The notes under the pieces: model-generated
The model's database searches: none
Told to the model about the DNA's origin: nothing
Seen by the model: the letters and a program-made list of their open reading frames with translations, nothing else
In this document: positions 1 to 6,236 of the stretch, piece after piece
Layout of the letters: each line of letters opens with the position of its first letter
How positions within the stretch are numbered: position 1 is the first letter of the stretch
Source of the DNA: Elusimicrobiota bacterium
Lineage (GTDB): Bacteria > Elusimicrobiota > Elusimicrobia > Elusimicrobiales > UBA9959
DNA length: 12,545 nucleotides
Direction of reading: 5' to 3'
NCBI GenBank assembly: GCA_003482905.1
Contig: DMXM01000038.1
Coordinates: 2,849-15,393, forward strand
Translations under genes and position numbers: made by a program

Positions 1-144
1 GACCTGACGCTCAACGTCCCCGTGCGCGGCCTGATCTCGTATCCCCTGCAGCTCTACCCCCCGGACAATTGCCCTCTCTGCCGGCAGAAACTGCCGCTCA
101 CTATCCCCGGCTCTACGGCGCACCACCTGCACGGCCAGGAATAG
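1..144 (+). CDS. pyrE: Orotate phosphoribosyltransferase-like protein, C-terminal end (5' truncated by window)
   Basis: An open frame enters from the left edge and ends at a TAG (142-144), giving 47 residues. The tail contains NCPLC followed by a PL....PGS stretch. This resembles the cysteine-containing C-terminal tail (CPLC...G.PL.KPGSR) of one branch of bacterial orotate phosphoribosyltransferases, which convert orotate and PRPP to OMP in pyrimidine synthesis. The PRPP-binding motif would lie upstream of the window, so the call rests on the tail alone. No other start or domain is visible. The 94 nt up to the next gene hold a small hairpin (GCCCG-CCAT-CGGGC, 185-198) without a T-run, so read-through into the next two genes is likely. 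Another short zinc-ribbon-like tail is the main alternative. Confidence 0.55.
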   Translation, partial: DLTLNVPVRGLISYPLQLYPPDNCPLCRQKLPLTIPGSTAHHLHGQE

Positions 145-238
145 ATCCGGGGCGCCTTGCGCGGCCCGTGCCTTTATCCGCGCCGCCCGCCATCGGGCAG
201 TTCGTTGTACGCAAGACCGCATTCTCCCATTTCGCGTT

Positions 239-1024
239 ATGAAAACAAAATGCATCGCCCTGCTCTCCGATTTCGGCACGTACGACCCTTTTGTCGGCGC
301 GATGAAGGGCGTTCTCCTTTCCAAGGCGCCGGGGCTGTCCATAATCGACATCACCCACCAGATCCCGCCGCAGGACATACAGACGGCGGCTTTCTATCTG
401 ATGGCGGCCATGCCCTATATGCCGAAGCACACGCTGTTCATGGCGGTGGTGGACCCCACGGTGGGCACGGGGCGCGGCATTCTCTGGGCGAAAACGGAGA
501 ACTACCAGTTCATCGCCCCGGATAACGGCCTGATAAGCTGGGTGGAGCAGAAGGAAAAGATCAAGGAAGCGCGCTTTATCAACAACTCAGCCCTTTTCAT
601 GAAGAATATCAGTTCCACTTTCCACGGGCGGGACATCATGGCGCCGGTGGCCGCGGCCATAGCAAAAGGCCTGCCCGAAAAAAAGATCGGGCCGCTCTTC
701 ACGGAGTACCGCCGCTTTCCCTTCCCCCAGCCGGAGAAGGCCGGCAACCGCGTGACGGGCCAGGTAGTGGCCATCGACCACTTCGGCAACGTGATAACCA
801 ACATAGGGCGCGACTATTTGAGCGCCAAGGCCGTCCTTAACATTTCCGACCGCATGCTTAAGGACCTTAAGCTGACCTACGCTTCCGTGCCCGAAGGCGA
901 GCCGCTGGCCCTGATCGGCTCTTTCGGCTTCCTGGAGTTCTCCGTCCGGAACGGGAATTTCGCCAGGATGTTCGAAGTAAAGATCGGCGCGCCCGTGGAA
1001 GCCATCGTGTCGCTCGACGAATAA
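239..1024 (+). CDS. SAM hydroxide adenosyltransferase (DUF62 / SAM hydrolase family)
   Basis: This 261-residue protein has the full family layout. It starts with LLSDFGTYDPFVG (D11), then THQIPP (H40), VDPTVGTGR (D72, R79), APDNGLIS (93-100), FHGRDIMAPVAA (H129) and DHFGNVITNI in the C-terminal beta domain. Family members cleave S-adenosylmethionine to adenosine and methionine using water. D72, R79 and H129 fit, by motif and spacing, the Asp-Arg-His set credited with water activation. The related fluorinases and chlorinases use halide, but the short N-terminus and intact triad favour the hydroxide type. The protein is predicted cytoplasmic, with no signal peptide. ATG at 239 matches the family N-terminus; I see no clear Shine-Dalgarno before it. 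It lies between a pyrE-like gene and an rRNA methyltransferase (6-nt gap), probably in one transcript. The physiological role of the family is still unclear. Confidence 0.9.
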   Translation: MKTKCIALLSDFGTYDPFVGAMKGVLLSKAPGLSIIDITHQIPPQDIQTAAFYLMAAMPYMPKHTLFMAVVDPTVGTGRGILWAKTENYQFIAPDNGLISWVEQKEKIKEARFINNSALFMKNISSTFHGRDIMAPVAAAIAKGLPEKKIGPLFTEYRRFPFPQPEKAGNRVTGQVVAIDHFGNVITNIGRDYLSAKAVLNISDRMLKDLKLTYASVPEGEPLALIGSFGFLEFSVRNGNFARMFEVKIGAPVEAIVSLDE

Positions 1025-1030
1025 TTTAAA

Positions 1031-2215
1031 ATGAATAACTTAAAAAACCTCAAACTCCGCGCCGGCGCCGAAAAGCGCCGGGCCCATGGCCACCTATGGG
1101 TTTTCTCGAACGAACTGGAGGTAGTTGATACCTCCATTCCCCCCGGCACGATAGCCAACCTGCTTTACCCCAGCGGTAAACCGGCCGGGGTCGGCTTCTT
1201 CAACCCGAAGAGCCTGATAGCCATGCGCCTGCTGGTCCAGAACACTCTGGACCTGCCTAGCGATTTTGTCAAAGACCGCCTGGCCGCCGCGCTGCAATAC
1301 CGCGAAGCGCTGGGCGTAGAACGCTTCTGCCGCATCTGCTTCGGAGAGTCCGACGGCCTGCCAGGCCTGGTGGTGGACCGCTACGGCGACGCCGTAGTGG
1401 TGGAGATACTTTCGGCCGGCATGGAACTTCTTAAGGACGAAGTCACGGCCGCCCTCACCGATCTGCTGCGGCCCCGCGGCATTTTCTACAAGAACACCCA
1501 CCAGTTCCGCGAACTGGAAGGCATCAAATCCTACGAGGAGACGGCTTTCGGGGCCATGCCGGAGAAGGCGAAAATAACCGAGAACGGGCTCGACTACTGG
1601 GTGCCCATGGCCGGCGGCCAGAAAACCGGCTGGTACTTCGACCAGCGCGAGAACCGCGCGGCGCTAGCGCCCTTTTTCAAGGGCCGCAAAGTGCTGGACC
1701 TCCACACCTACCTTGGCGCTTTCGCCATAACGGCCGCCAAAGCCGGCGCCGAGGCCGTATGGGCGGTGGACTCTTCGGAAAAAGCCATAGAGCTGGCGGA
1801 GGAGAACGCCGCCCTCAACAAGGTGGATGGCAAGATAATCTTCAGGAAGGAAAAAGCGGAGCGCATCCTGGAGGCGCTGGAGGCCGGGCAGCTGCCGGAA
1901 GCCCCGGACTTTATCCTCCTTGACCCGCCGAACATAGTGCGCAACAAGAAGCATTTGCCGCAGGCGCTGAAGATGCTATCGCGTATGGCGGGCGCGGCCT
2001 TCAAAGCCCTGCCGAAGGGCGGCTACCTGGCGGTATCCACCTGCTCGCATCACATCTCGCGCGGCATGTTCGTGGAGACCCTCTCGGGAGCGGCGGCCAA
2101 AGCCGGTAAAAAGGCCATGCTGGTAGAGCTGCGCGGCCAGGCCAAGGACCACCCGATACTGATAAGCATGCCGGAAACCGAATACCTGCACTTCGCGCTG
2201 CTGCGCCTGGTGTAA
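1031..2215 (+). CDS. Class I SAM-dependent rRNA methyltransferase, COG1092 / RlmI-like
   Basis: This 394-residue protein is close in length to E. coli RlmI (about 396), which makes m5C1962 in 23S rRNA. The N-terminal PUA-type part carries RAGAEKRRAHGHLWVFSNE (residues 8-26) and a GVGFFNPKS stretch. A linker holds GQKTGWYFDQRENR (196-209). The Rossmann methyltransferase domain has VLDLHTYLGAFA (motif I, from 221), an acidic AVD at the end of the next strand, DPPN (298-301, motif IV) and STCSHH (336-341). C338 is the candidate catalytic cysteine of an m5C enzyme. The start ATG lies 6 nt after the preceding stop, with no obvious Shine-Dalgarno, so translational coupling is likely. The gene ends 5 nt before a strong palindromic terminator. 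The family and the RNA-methylation role are solid. The exact nucleotide modified cannot be read from sequence, so no symbol is given. Confidence 0.9.
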   Translation: MNNLKNLKLRAGAEKRRAHGHLWVFSNELEVVDTSIPPGTIANLLYPSGKPAGVGFFNPKSLIAMRLLVQNTLDLPSDFVKDRLAAALQYREALGVERFCRICFGESDGLPGLVVDRYGDAVVVEILSAGMELLKDEVTAALTDLLRPRGIFYKNTHQFRELEGIKSYEETAFGAMPEKAKITENGLDYWVPMAGGQKTGWYFDQRENRAALAPFFKGRKVLDLHTYLGAFAITAAKAGAEAVWAVDSSEKAIELAEENAALNKVDGKIIFRKEKAERILEALEAGQLPEAPDFILLDPPNIVRNKKHLPQALKMLSRMAGAAFKALPKGGYLAVSTCSHHISRGMFVETLSGAAAKAGKKAMLVELRGQAKDHPILISMPETEYLHFALLRLV

Positions 2216-2219
2216 AGCC

Positions 2220-2268
2220 AAAAAGGGGACAGGCTACTTTTTTTTAAAAAGTAGCCTGTCCCCTTTTT
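2220..2268. terminator. Perfect 23-bp-arm palindrome, bidirectional terminator and possible REP-like repeat
   Basis: The arms 2220-2242 and 2246-2268 are exact reverse complements around a TTT loop. Each arm is an A5 run, the core GGGGACAGGCTAC, and a T5 run. Because A-runs and T-runs flank both ends, the transcript from either strand ends in a GC-rich stem followed by a U-tract. It sits symmetrically between two converging genes: the methyltransferase stop is 4 nt to the left (2215) and the receiver gene stop (2272) is 3 nt to the right. Terminator function is therefore well supported. The perfect symmetry and the GGGGACAG / CTGTCCCC core also resemble REP-type palindromes scattered by REP-associated transposases, but there is no second copy in this window. 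Confidence 0.88.
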
Positions 2269-2271
2269 TAT

Positions 2272-2637
2272 CTAGTAAAGGATGCTTTTAATTACCTTAA
2301 GGATCTCGGCTTTGCTGGAGGGCTTGGTAATGTAGGTGCTGGCCCCGTAGCTTACGGCCTGCTGGATCTCGTTTATGCTGCCTTCCACAGTCAGCATCAC
2401 CACGGGGACGCCCTTGGTGACCTTGTCGGACTTGATTGCCTTGCAGGCCTTCAGCCCGTCCATTACCGGCATGTGGATATCCAGCATCACCAGCGCCGGC
2501 AGCTCCTTGCGCGCCAGCTCCACGGCTTCCTTGCCGTTCTCGGCCTTCACCACCGCATAGCCTTCCCCCTCCAGCATGTTGCTGAGGGTCTCGAGCATTT
2601 CCGCGTCGTCATCGGCGATCAGGATCTTATTGTGCAT
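2272..2637 (-). CDS. Stand-alone response regulator receiver (CheY-like)
   Basis: This 121-residue protein is a single receiver domain and nothing else. The acidic pocket is IADDD (D9-D11), the phosphorylation site is D53 in MLDIHMPVMDG, the switch Thr is T83 in MLT, and the conserved Lys is K105 in ITKPS. All key residues are present, so it should accept phosphate. With no DNA-binding or enzymatic output it must act by protein contact or as a relay shuttle, as in CheY, Spo0F or DivK types. The ATG at 2637 fits the receiver N-terminus. An in-frame start further upstream would lie inside the tRNA gene and is rejected. No good Shine-Dalgarno precedes the ATG. The gene begins 21 nt after tRNA-Phe on the same strand and ends at the shared palindromic terminator. 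A soluble kinase with no receiver starts divergently at 2852 and is a plausible partner. Confidence 0.92.
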   Translation of the reverse strand: MHNKILIADDDAEMLETLSNMLEGEGYAVVKAENGKEAVELARKELPALVMLDIHMPVMDGLKACKAIKSDKVTKGVPVVMLTVEGSINEIQQAVSYGASTYITKPSSKAEILKVIKSILY

Positions 2638-2658
2638 AGGAACAAGGGGGAAAGAATT

Positions 2659-2730
2659 TGCCGCGGGTTGGGATCGAACCAACGACACCTGGTTTTTCAG
2701 ACCAGTGCTCTACCACTGAGCTACCGCGGC
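2659..2730 (-). tRNA. tRNA-Phe (anticodon GAA)
   Basis: The minus strand folds into a complete cloverleaf. The acceptor stem is GCCGCGG / CCGCGGC, the D-arm GCTC-AGTGGTA-GAGC, and the anticodon arm CTGGT-CTGAAAA-ACCAG with GAA at positions 34-36. The variable loop is 5 nt and the T-arm GTTGG-TTCGATC-CCAAC. All stems pair perfectly. The discriminator is A (2659), as expected for Phe. The next bases are AAT, so CCA is not encoded and must be added enzymatically. The D-loop is the short 7-nt form. A promoter lies 26 nt upstream and the receiver gene follows 21 nt downstream, so the tRNA is probably cut from a transcript that continues into that gene. Confidence 0.97.
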
Positions 2731-2755
2731 AAAATGTGGTAAGTACTGCTTTTCA

Positions 2756-2784
2756 ATAGTAGCATTTTTTAAAAAGCATGTTAA
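2756..2784 (-). promoter_or_regulatory. Predicted sigma70-type promoter for tRNA-Phe and the receiver gene
   Basis: Reading the minus strand, TTAACA (2784-2779) and TACTAT (2761-2756) are separated by exactly 17 nt. The spacer is rich in T and A runs. The -35 box matches the TTGACA consensus at 5 of 6 positions and the -10 box at 4 of 6. Transcription would start near 2749, about 20 nt before the mature tRNA 5' end, leaving a short leader for RNase P to remove. No other promoter is evident before the receiver gene. Confidence 0.6.
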
Positions 2785-2839
2785 AGCGTTAACTTCCGCG
2801 CCCCTGCGCGACGTTCCAGGGGCGACGGTCAGGTTTTGA

Positions 2840-2845
2840 TACAAT
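2840..2845 (+). promoter_or_regulatory. -10-like TACAAT immediately before the PAS kinase start
   Basis: TACAAT matches the TATAAT consensus at 5 of 6 positions. It ends 6 nt before the ATG at 2852, so a normal start point would fall at or next to the ATG and give a leaderless or nearly leaderless mRNA. No convincing -35 box is seen 17 nt upstream, and there is no Shine-Dalgarno before the ATG, which fits the leaderless reading. A similar TACAATA lies upstream of the kinase at 6237. Confidence 0.35.
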
Positions 2846-2851
2846 ATCCAC

Positions 2852-3949
2852 ATGACAATGCCCGCGGAAACCTGCGACATCCTGCTCGAGTCCATAGAGC
2901 ACGCTTGCGAGACTTTCTTTGTGACCGATCCCGAGGGCGTCATTCTCTACGTAAACCCGGCCTTTGAAAGACTCACCGGCTACAGCCGGGAAGATGTCGT
3001 GGGAGGGAAACCCAGCATACTCAAAAGCGGCGAGCATTCCGCGGATTTTTACCGCGGGCTATGGGGCGCCATAAAGGCAGGCGGGCACTGGGCCGGACGC
3101 ATCATAAACCGCCGCAAAGACGGCGCCCTGTACACCGACGAGGTCCGCATCTGTCCCATAATGGCGCCCGACGGCAGAATTAAATATTTCCTGGCGCTGC
3201 GCCACGACATAGGCCGCGAAATACAATTGGAGTCCCAGTTGGTCCAGAGCCAGAAGATGGAGTCCATGGGCCTGCTGGCCGGCGAGATCGCCCACGATTT
3301 TAACAACCTGCTGACCATCATCATCGGTTCCATGGAGCTTATCAGCGAAGACCTGAAACCCGGCAGCTTCGGGCATAAGATGGCCGCCGAGATACTGCGC
3401 TCCTCCAAAGAATCCACCAACCTTATCAAGCAGCTGCTGGTCTTCGCCCGCAGACAGGAATCCAACCCGGTAAGCACCGTCCTCGACGAGCCGCTAAAGG
3501 AACTTAAGGTGCTATTGGACGGCCTGCTGGGGAAGGGCGTAACGGTGGCCTATACCCTGGCCGATAACCTTTGCCCGGTGAAAATAGAACCCGCTCATTT
3601 CAAACAGGCCGTGATGAACCTGGCGGTGAACGCCAGGGACGCGATGAACGGCGCCGGCGGCATAATGATACGCACGTTCAACGCCGGCCCGGACGGGCTG
3701 CCTCCCACCCTGCCGGCCGGGCGCTACTCGGCGTTCAAGATCTCGGACACCGGCCCCGGCATCCCCAAAGAGGCGCTGCCGCGCATATTCGAACCCTTTT
3801 TTACCACCAAGCCCAAGGGCAAGGGCACGGGCCTCGGCCTGTCCACCGTATACGGCATAGTCCGCCAGAACAACGGACAGATCTTCGCCGACAACCGGCC
3901 CGGCGGCGGCGCCGTATTCACTATTTACTTTCCCTCACTGCAGCCGTAA
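2852..3949 (+). CDS. Soluble PAS-domain sensor histidine kinase
   Basis: This 365-residue protein has no membrane segment, so it is cytoplasmic. A PAS domain (about 8-122) contains VTDPEGVILYVNPAFERLTGY and GRIINRRKDG. A short helix (SQLVQSQKMESMG) leads to the dimerisation and phosphotransfer helix AGEIAHDFNNLL with H148. The ATPase domain (about 245-363) has the N-box MNLAVNARDAM (N260), the G1 box DTGPGIP (D299), the F-box FEPFFTTKP (from 313) and a G2 box GTGLGLS. All catalytic motifs are intact. It lacks a receiver or other output, so it needs a separate partner; the divergently encoded single receiver (2272-2637) is the nearest candidate. Its PAS-kinase core closely resembles that of the large kinase at 6237-9023. 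ATG 2852 is chosen; a second in-frame ATG at 2858 is possible. The PAS ligand is unknown. Confidence 0.92.
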   Translation: MTMPAETCDILLESIEHACETFFVTDPEGVILYVNPAFERLTGYSREDVVGGKPSILKSGEHSADFYRGLWGAIKAGGHWAGRIINRRKDGALYTDEVRICPIMAPDGRIKYFLALRHDIGREIQLESQLVQSQKMESMGLLAGEIAHDFNNLLTIIIGSMELISEDLKPGSFGHKMAAEILRSSKESTNLIKQLLVFARRQESNPVSTVLDEPLKELKVLLDGLLGKGVTVAYTLADNLCPVKIEPAHFKQAVMNLAVNARDAMNGAGGIMIRTFNAGPDGLPPTLPAGRYSAFKISDTGPGIPKEALPRIFEPFFTTKPKGKGTGLGLSTVYGIVRQNNGQIFADNRPGGGAVFTIYFPSLQP

Positions 3950-3973
3950 ATGTCCAGACAACCCCATGCGCCC

Positions 3974-4002
3974 TTGACAACCCATATCCATATTGGTATT
4001 CT
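3974..4002 (+). promoter_or_regulatory. Predicted sigma70 promoter of the Rrf2-type regulator gene
   Basis: A perfect TTGACA (3974-3979) is followed after 17 nt by TATTCT (3997-4002, 4 of 6 consensus positions). The start point would be near 4009, about 26 nt before the ATG at 4035. An AAGGA (4019-4023) lies 11 nt before that ATG as a modest ribosome binding site. The -10 box lies inside a perfect dyad, as expected for a repressed promoter. Confidence 0.7.
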
Positions 4003-4009
4003 TATACCA
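3994..4009. promoter_or_regulatory. Candidate operator dyad TGGTAT-N4-ATACCA
   Basis: This is a perfect 6-bp inverted repeat with a 4-nt centre (TTCT... reading TTCT/TCTT around 4000-4003). It covers the -10 box and the predicted start point of the Rrf2-type gene. Rrf2 proteins bind dyads as dimers and often repress their own promoters, so negative autoregulation is the simplest reading. Only an AGGTAT half-site (4445-4450) is seen before hcp. The link to this regulator is inferred from position. Confidence 0.5.
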
Positions 4010-4034
4010 GATTGCCACAAGGACTAAGAATAAC

Positions 4035-4442
4035 ATGCAAACCATACTAAGAATATCGGACGCGGCCGCCATAGCGCTGCACACCGCCGACTACCTGGCG
4101 GACCAGACCAGGCCGCTTAGCCCGGCCGGAGACATAGCCAAAGCCCTCGGTGTCTCCTACAATCACCTTTCAAAGGTACTGCAGTCCCTCACCAAAGCCG
4201 GCCTGGTGCTGCCGGCGCGCGGCCCCAAAGGCGGCTTCGCCCTTTCCCCCTCCGGGAAAAAGGCCAAAGTCAGGGATCTTATCGCCGCCATAGACGGCCC
4301 CCCGGCCACGAAGACCTGCCTGCTTAAACACAAGGTATGCAAGCACCGGAGCTGCCTGCTCGGGAATTTTTTAAGCGAGACCAACCGGCGCTTCGAAGCG
4401 GTACTCGATGGGAAGATTTCGGAGTTTTCTAAACGGAAATAA
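4035..4442 (+). CDS. Rrf2-family transcriptional regulator, probable Fe-S sensor (NsrR/IscR-like)
   Basis: From ATG 4035 the protein is 135 residues, the usual Rrf2 size. A winged helix-turn-helix covers about residues 8-72, with IAKALGVSYNHLSKVLQSL as the recognition unit and RGPKGGFAL (62-70) as the wing. Three cysteines, C95, C102 and C107 (C-X6-C-X4-C), lie where NsrR and IscR hold an Fe-S cluster, so a redox- or NO-sensitive cluster is likely. The gene stands 57 nt before hcp on the same strand, and Rrf2 regulators next to hcp commonly control the response to nitric oxide. A longer frame from a TTG at 3993 would run through the promoter and operator and is rejected. Family and cluster ligands are well supported. 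The signal (NO, iron or redox) is inferred. Confidence 0.88.
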   Translation: MQTILRISDAAAIALHTADYLADQTRPLSPAGDIAKALGVSYNHLSKVLQSLTKAGLVLPARGPKGGFALSPSGKKAKVRDLIAAIDGPPATKTCLLKHKVCKHRSCLLGNFLSETNRRFEAVLDGKISEFSKRK

Positions 4443-4488
4443 AGAGGTATAGTGCGGAGTAAGGGTCAGGGTTAAAATCAAACGATAT

Positions 4489-4493
4489 AGGAG
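4489..4493 (+). promoter_or_regulatory. Ribosome binding site of hcp
   Basis: AGGAG lies 6 nt before the ATG at 4500. It is one of only two clear Shine-Dalgarno sequences in this window, suggesting strong translation of hcp compared with its neighbours. Confidence 0.75.
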
Positions 4494-4499
4494 AATAAA

Positions 4500-6152
4500 A
4501 TGAGCGAAAACATGTTCTGTTACCAATGCGAGCAGGCGGCGAAAGGCACAGCCTGCACCGTGCAGGGAGTATGCGGCAAGGACCCGGAAACGGCCAAAAT
4601 GCAGGACCTCCTGCTCTGGCAGGCCAAGGGCATCAGCATGTACGCGCGCAGGGCCGCGCTGGCGGGCAAGCAGGACAGGGAAGTCGACGTGTTCGTGACA
4701 GAGGCGCTGTTCACCACCGTCACCAACGTCAACTTCGACCCCGCTAATATAGAGAAGATAATAAGGAAGGGGCAGACCATTAAGGACAAGGCCCGCCTAA
4801 TGTACGAAAGCGCCGTAAAGAACGCGGAAAAGCTCGGCGGACCAGCCGCCTGGGTTCCGGCAGCCGATCATACAGGACTGCTGAACGAAGCGGCCGATAA
4901 AGGCATAGAAGTCCGCAAGAAAGGCCTTGGCGACGACGCCGCCGGCCTGCAGGAACTGCTGACCTACGGCCTGAAAGGCATGGCCGCCTACGCCGACCAC
5001 GCGCTGATTCTGGGCCAGGAAGATAAGGCGGTCTACGCCTTTATCCATGAAGCGCTGGATTTCCTGACCAAGCCCAACCCCGCCGTTGACGAGCTGGTCG
5101 GCTACAACATGCGCTGCGGCGAGGTGAACCTGCGCGTGATGGAACTGCTCGACAAAGCCAACACCGGCGCTTACGGCCACCCGGTGCCTACCCCTGTGCG
5201 GATAAACCCGCTTAAGGGCAAGGCCCTGCTGGTTTCCGGCCACGACCTGAAAGACCTTGAGAATATCCTTAAAGCCACCGAGGGCAAAGGCCTGAACGTC
5301 TACACCCACGGCGAAATGCTGCCCGCCCATGGCTACCCGGGTCTCAACAAGTACAAACATTTGGCCGGCAATTACGGCGGCGCCTGGCAGGACCAGCAGA
5401 AAGAGTTCGACGCTTTCCCCGGCGCCATAGTGATGACCACCAACTGCATACAGAAGCCGCTTAACGGCTACCAGAGCCGCATATTCACCACCGGGCTTGT
5501 GGAGTGGCCGGGAGTGACGCACCTGGCCAATGGGGATTTCGCCCCTGCTGTGGAAGCCGCGCTGAAGGCCGACGGGTTCACGGCCGACGGAGACCCTAAA
5601 ACCATTTTGGTGGGCTTCGGCCATAACACCGTAATGGGCGTGGCTGGCAAAGTGATAGACGCGGTGAAAGCCGGCCAGATAAAACACTTCTTCCTGGTGG
5701 GCGGCTGCGACGGCGCCAAGCCCGGCCGCAACTACTACACCGAGTTCGCCGAAAAAGCCCCCAAGGACACCGTCATCCTGACGCTGGCCTGCGGCAAGTT
5801 CCGCTTCAACAAGCTGGAATTCGGCGACATCGGCGGCATCCCCAGGCTGCTGGACATGGGCCAGTGCAACGACGCCTACTCGGCCATACAGGTGGCGGTA
5901 GCGCTGTCCAAGGCCTTCAACGTGGGCGTCAACGAACTGCCGCTCTCGATGATACTGAGCTGGTACGAGCAGAAAGCCGTCTGCATACTGCTGACGTTGC
6001 TGTTCCTGGGCATAAAGAACATCCGCCTGGGCCCCACGCTGCCGGCCTTCGTAACGCCGGCCGTGCTTAACGTACTGGTGGAGAAGTTCAATATCATGCC
6101 GGTGACCACTGCTGAAAAGGACCTGGAAGCGATATTAGGTGCTAAAGTATAA
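4500..6152 (+). CDS. hcp: Hydroxylamine reductase / hybrid cluster protein, class I
   Basis: This 550-residue protein matches the usual class I Hcp length. The N-terminal cysteines C7, C10, C19 and C25 (C-X2-C-X8-C-X5-C, in MFCYQCEQ and CTVQGVCGK) bind the cubane cluster. The spacing fits class I enzymes of anaerobes rather than the class II enteric form. The hybrid-cluster ligands are all present: H248 (SGHDLKD), E272 (THGEML), C316 (TTNCIQ), C403 (VGGCDGAKPGR), C431 (LACGKF), C456 (GQCNDAY) and E490 (SWYEQKA). Hcp reduces hydroxylamine to ammonia in vitro, and NO to N2O is its likely role in cells. It is cytoplasmic. No hcr reductase gene follows, so electrons must come from another donor. 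The gene follows an Rrf2 regulator and ends in its own terminator. There is no truncation or frameshift. Confidence 0.97.
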   Translation: MSENMFCYQCEQAAKGTACTVQGVCGKDPETAKMQDLLLWQAKGISMYARRAALAGKQDREVDVFVTEALFTTVTNVNFDPANIEKIIRKGQTIKDKARLMYESAVKNAEKLGGPAAWVPAADHTGLLNEAADKGIEVRKKGLGDDAAGLQELLTYGLKGMAAYADHALILGQEDKAVYAFIHEALDFLTKPNPAVDELVGYNMRCGEVNLRVMELLDKANTGAYGHPVPTPVRINPLKGKALLVSGHDLKDLENILKATEGKGLNVYTHGEMLPAHGYPGLNKYKHLAGNYGGAWQDQQKEFDAFPGAIVMTTNCIQKPLNGYQSRIFTTGLVEWPGVTHLANGDFAPAVEAALKADGFTADGDPKTILVGFGHNTVMGVAGKVIDAVKAGQIKHFFLVGGCDGAKPGRNYYTEFAEKAPKDTVILTLACGKFRFNKLEFGDIGGIPRLLDMGQCNDAYSAIQVAVALSKAFNVGVNELPLSMILSWYEQKAVCILLTLLFLGIKNIRLGPTLPAFVTPAVLNVLVEKFNIMPVTTAEKDLEAILGAKV

Positions 6153-6171
6153 GCCTGGCCAGTTACTGGAA

Positions 6172-6208
6172 ATGCCTCCCCCGCGCGCTGGCACGGGGGA
6201 GGTATTTT
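6172..6208 (+). terminator. Rho-independent terminator after hcp
   Basis: A perfect 9-bp stem CCTCCCCCG (6175-6183) / CGGGGGAGG (6194-6202) has a 10-nt loop. It extends by a G-T wobble, a T-A and an A-T pair, and is followed by TTTT (6205-6208). It lies 20 nt after the hcp stop and separates hcp from the kinase operon that follows. Confidence 0.85.
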
Positions 6209-6211
6209 ATC

Positions 6212-6226
6212 TACAATAGGTATAAA
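6212..6226 (+). promoter_or_regulatory. Candidate -10 elements before the kinase operon
   Basis: TACAAT (6212-6217, 5 of 6 consensus) and TATAAA (6221-6226, 5 of 6) both lie between the hcp terminator and the kinase ATG at 6237. No matching -35 box is clear, because the region upstream is the terminator stem. TACAATA also occurs before the PAS kinase at 2852, so the two kinases may share promoter type. A purine run GGCGGGGAA (6228-6235) is a weak ribosome binding site. Confidence 0.35.
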
Positions 6227-6236
6227 GGCGGGGAAT

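Noticed and set aside
185..198. GCCCG-CCAT-CGGGC hairpin as a terminator after the pyrE-like gene
   Set aside because: Only 5 bp, with no T-run after it; more likely a chance hairpin or weak structure.
2638..2688. N-terminal extension of the receiver gene to a start at 2688
   Set aside because: It would be translated from inside the tRNA-Phe gene, and the extra 17 residues do not belong to a receiver fold. ATG 2637 gives the normal N-terminus.
3993..4034. Upstream TTG start for the Rrf2 regulator
   Set aside because: It lies in the -10 box and dyad, before the predicted transcription start. ATG 4035 gives the normal family length and has an AAGGA before it.
4448..4453. TATAGT as the -10 of a separate hcp promoter
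   Set aside because: No acceptable -35 box at 16-18 nt upstream (TTTTCT at 17 nt). Kept only as an open possibility.
4797..5687. Long minus-strand open frame (296 codons) opposite hcp
   Set aside because: Its composition is that of a shadow of a GC-rich gene, with no recognisable domain, while hcp on the + strand is complete with all cluster ligands.
6189..6204. TGGCAC as a possible sigma54 (-24) element before the kinase operon
   Set aside because: The -12 half (TTGCA-like after 5 nt) is missing; the bases there belong to the hcp terminator stem.
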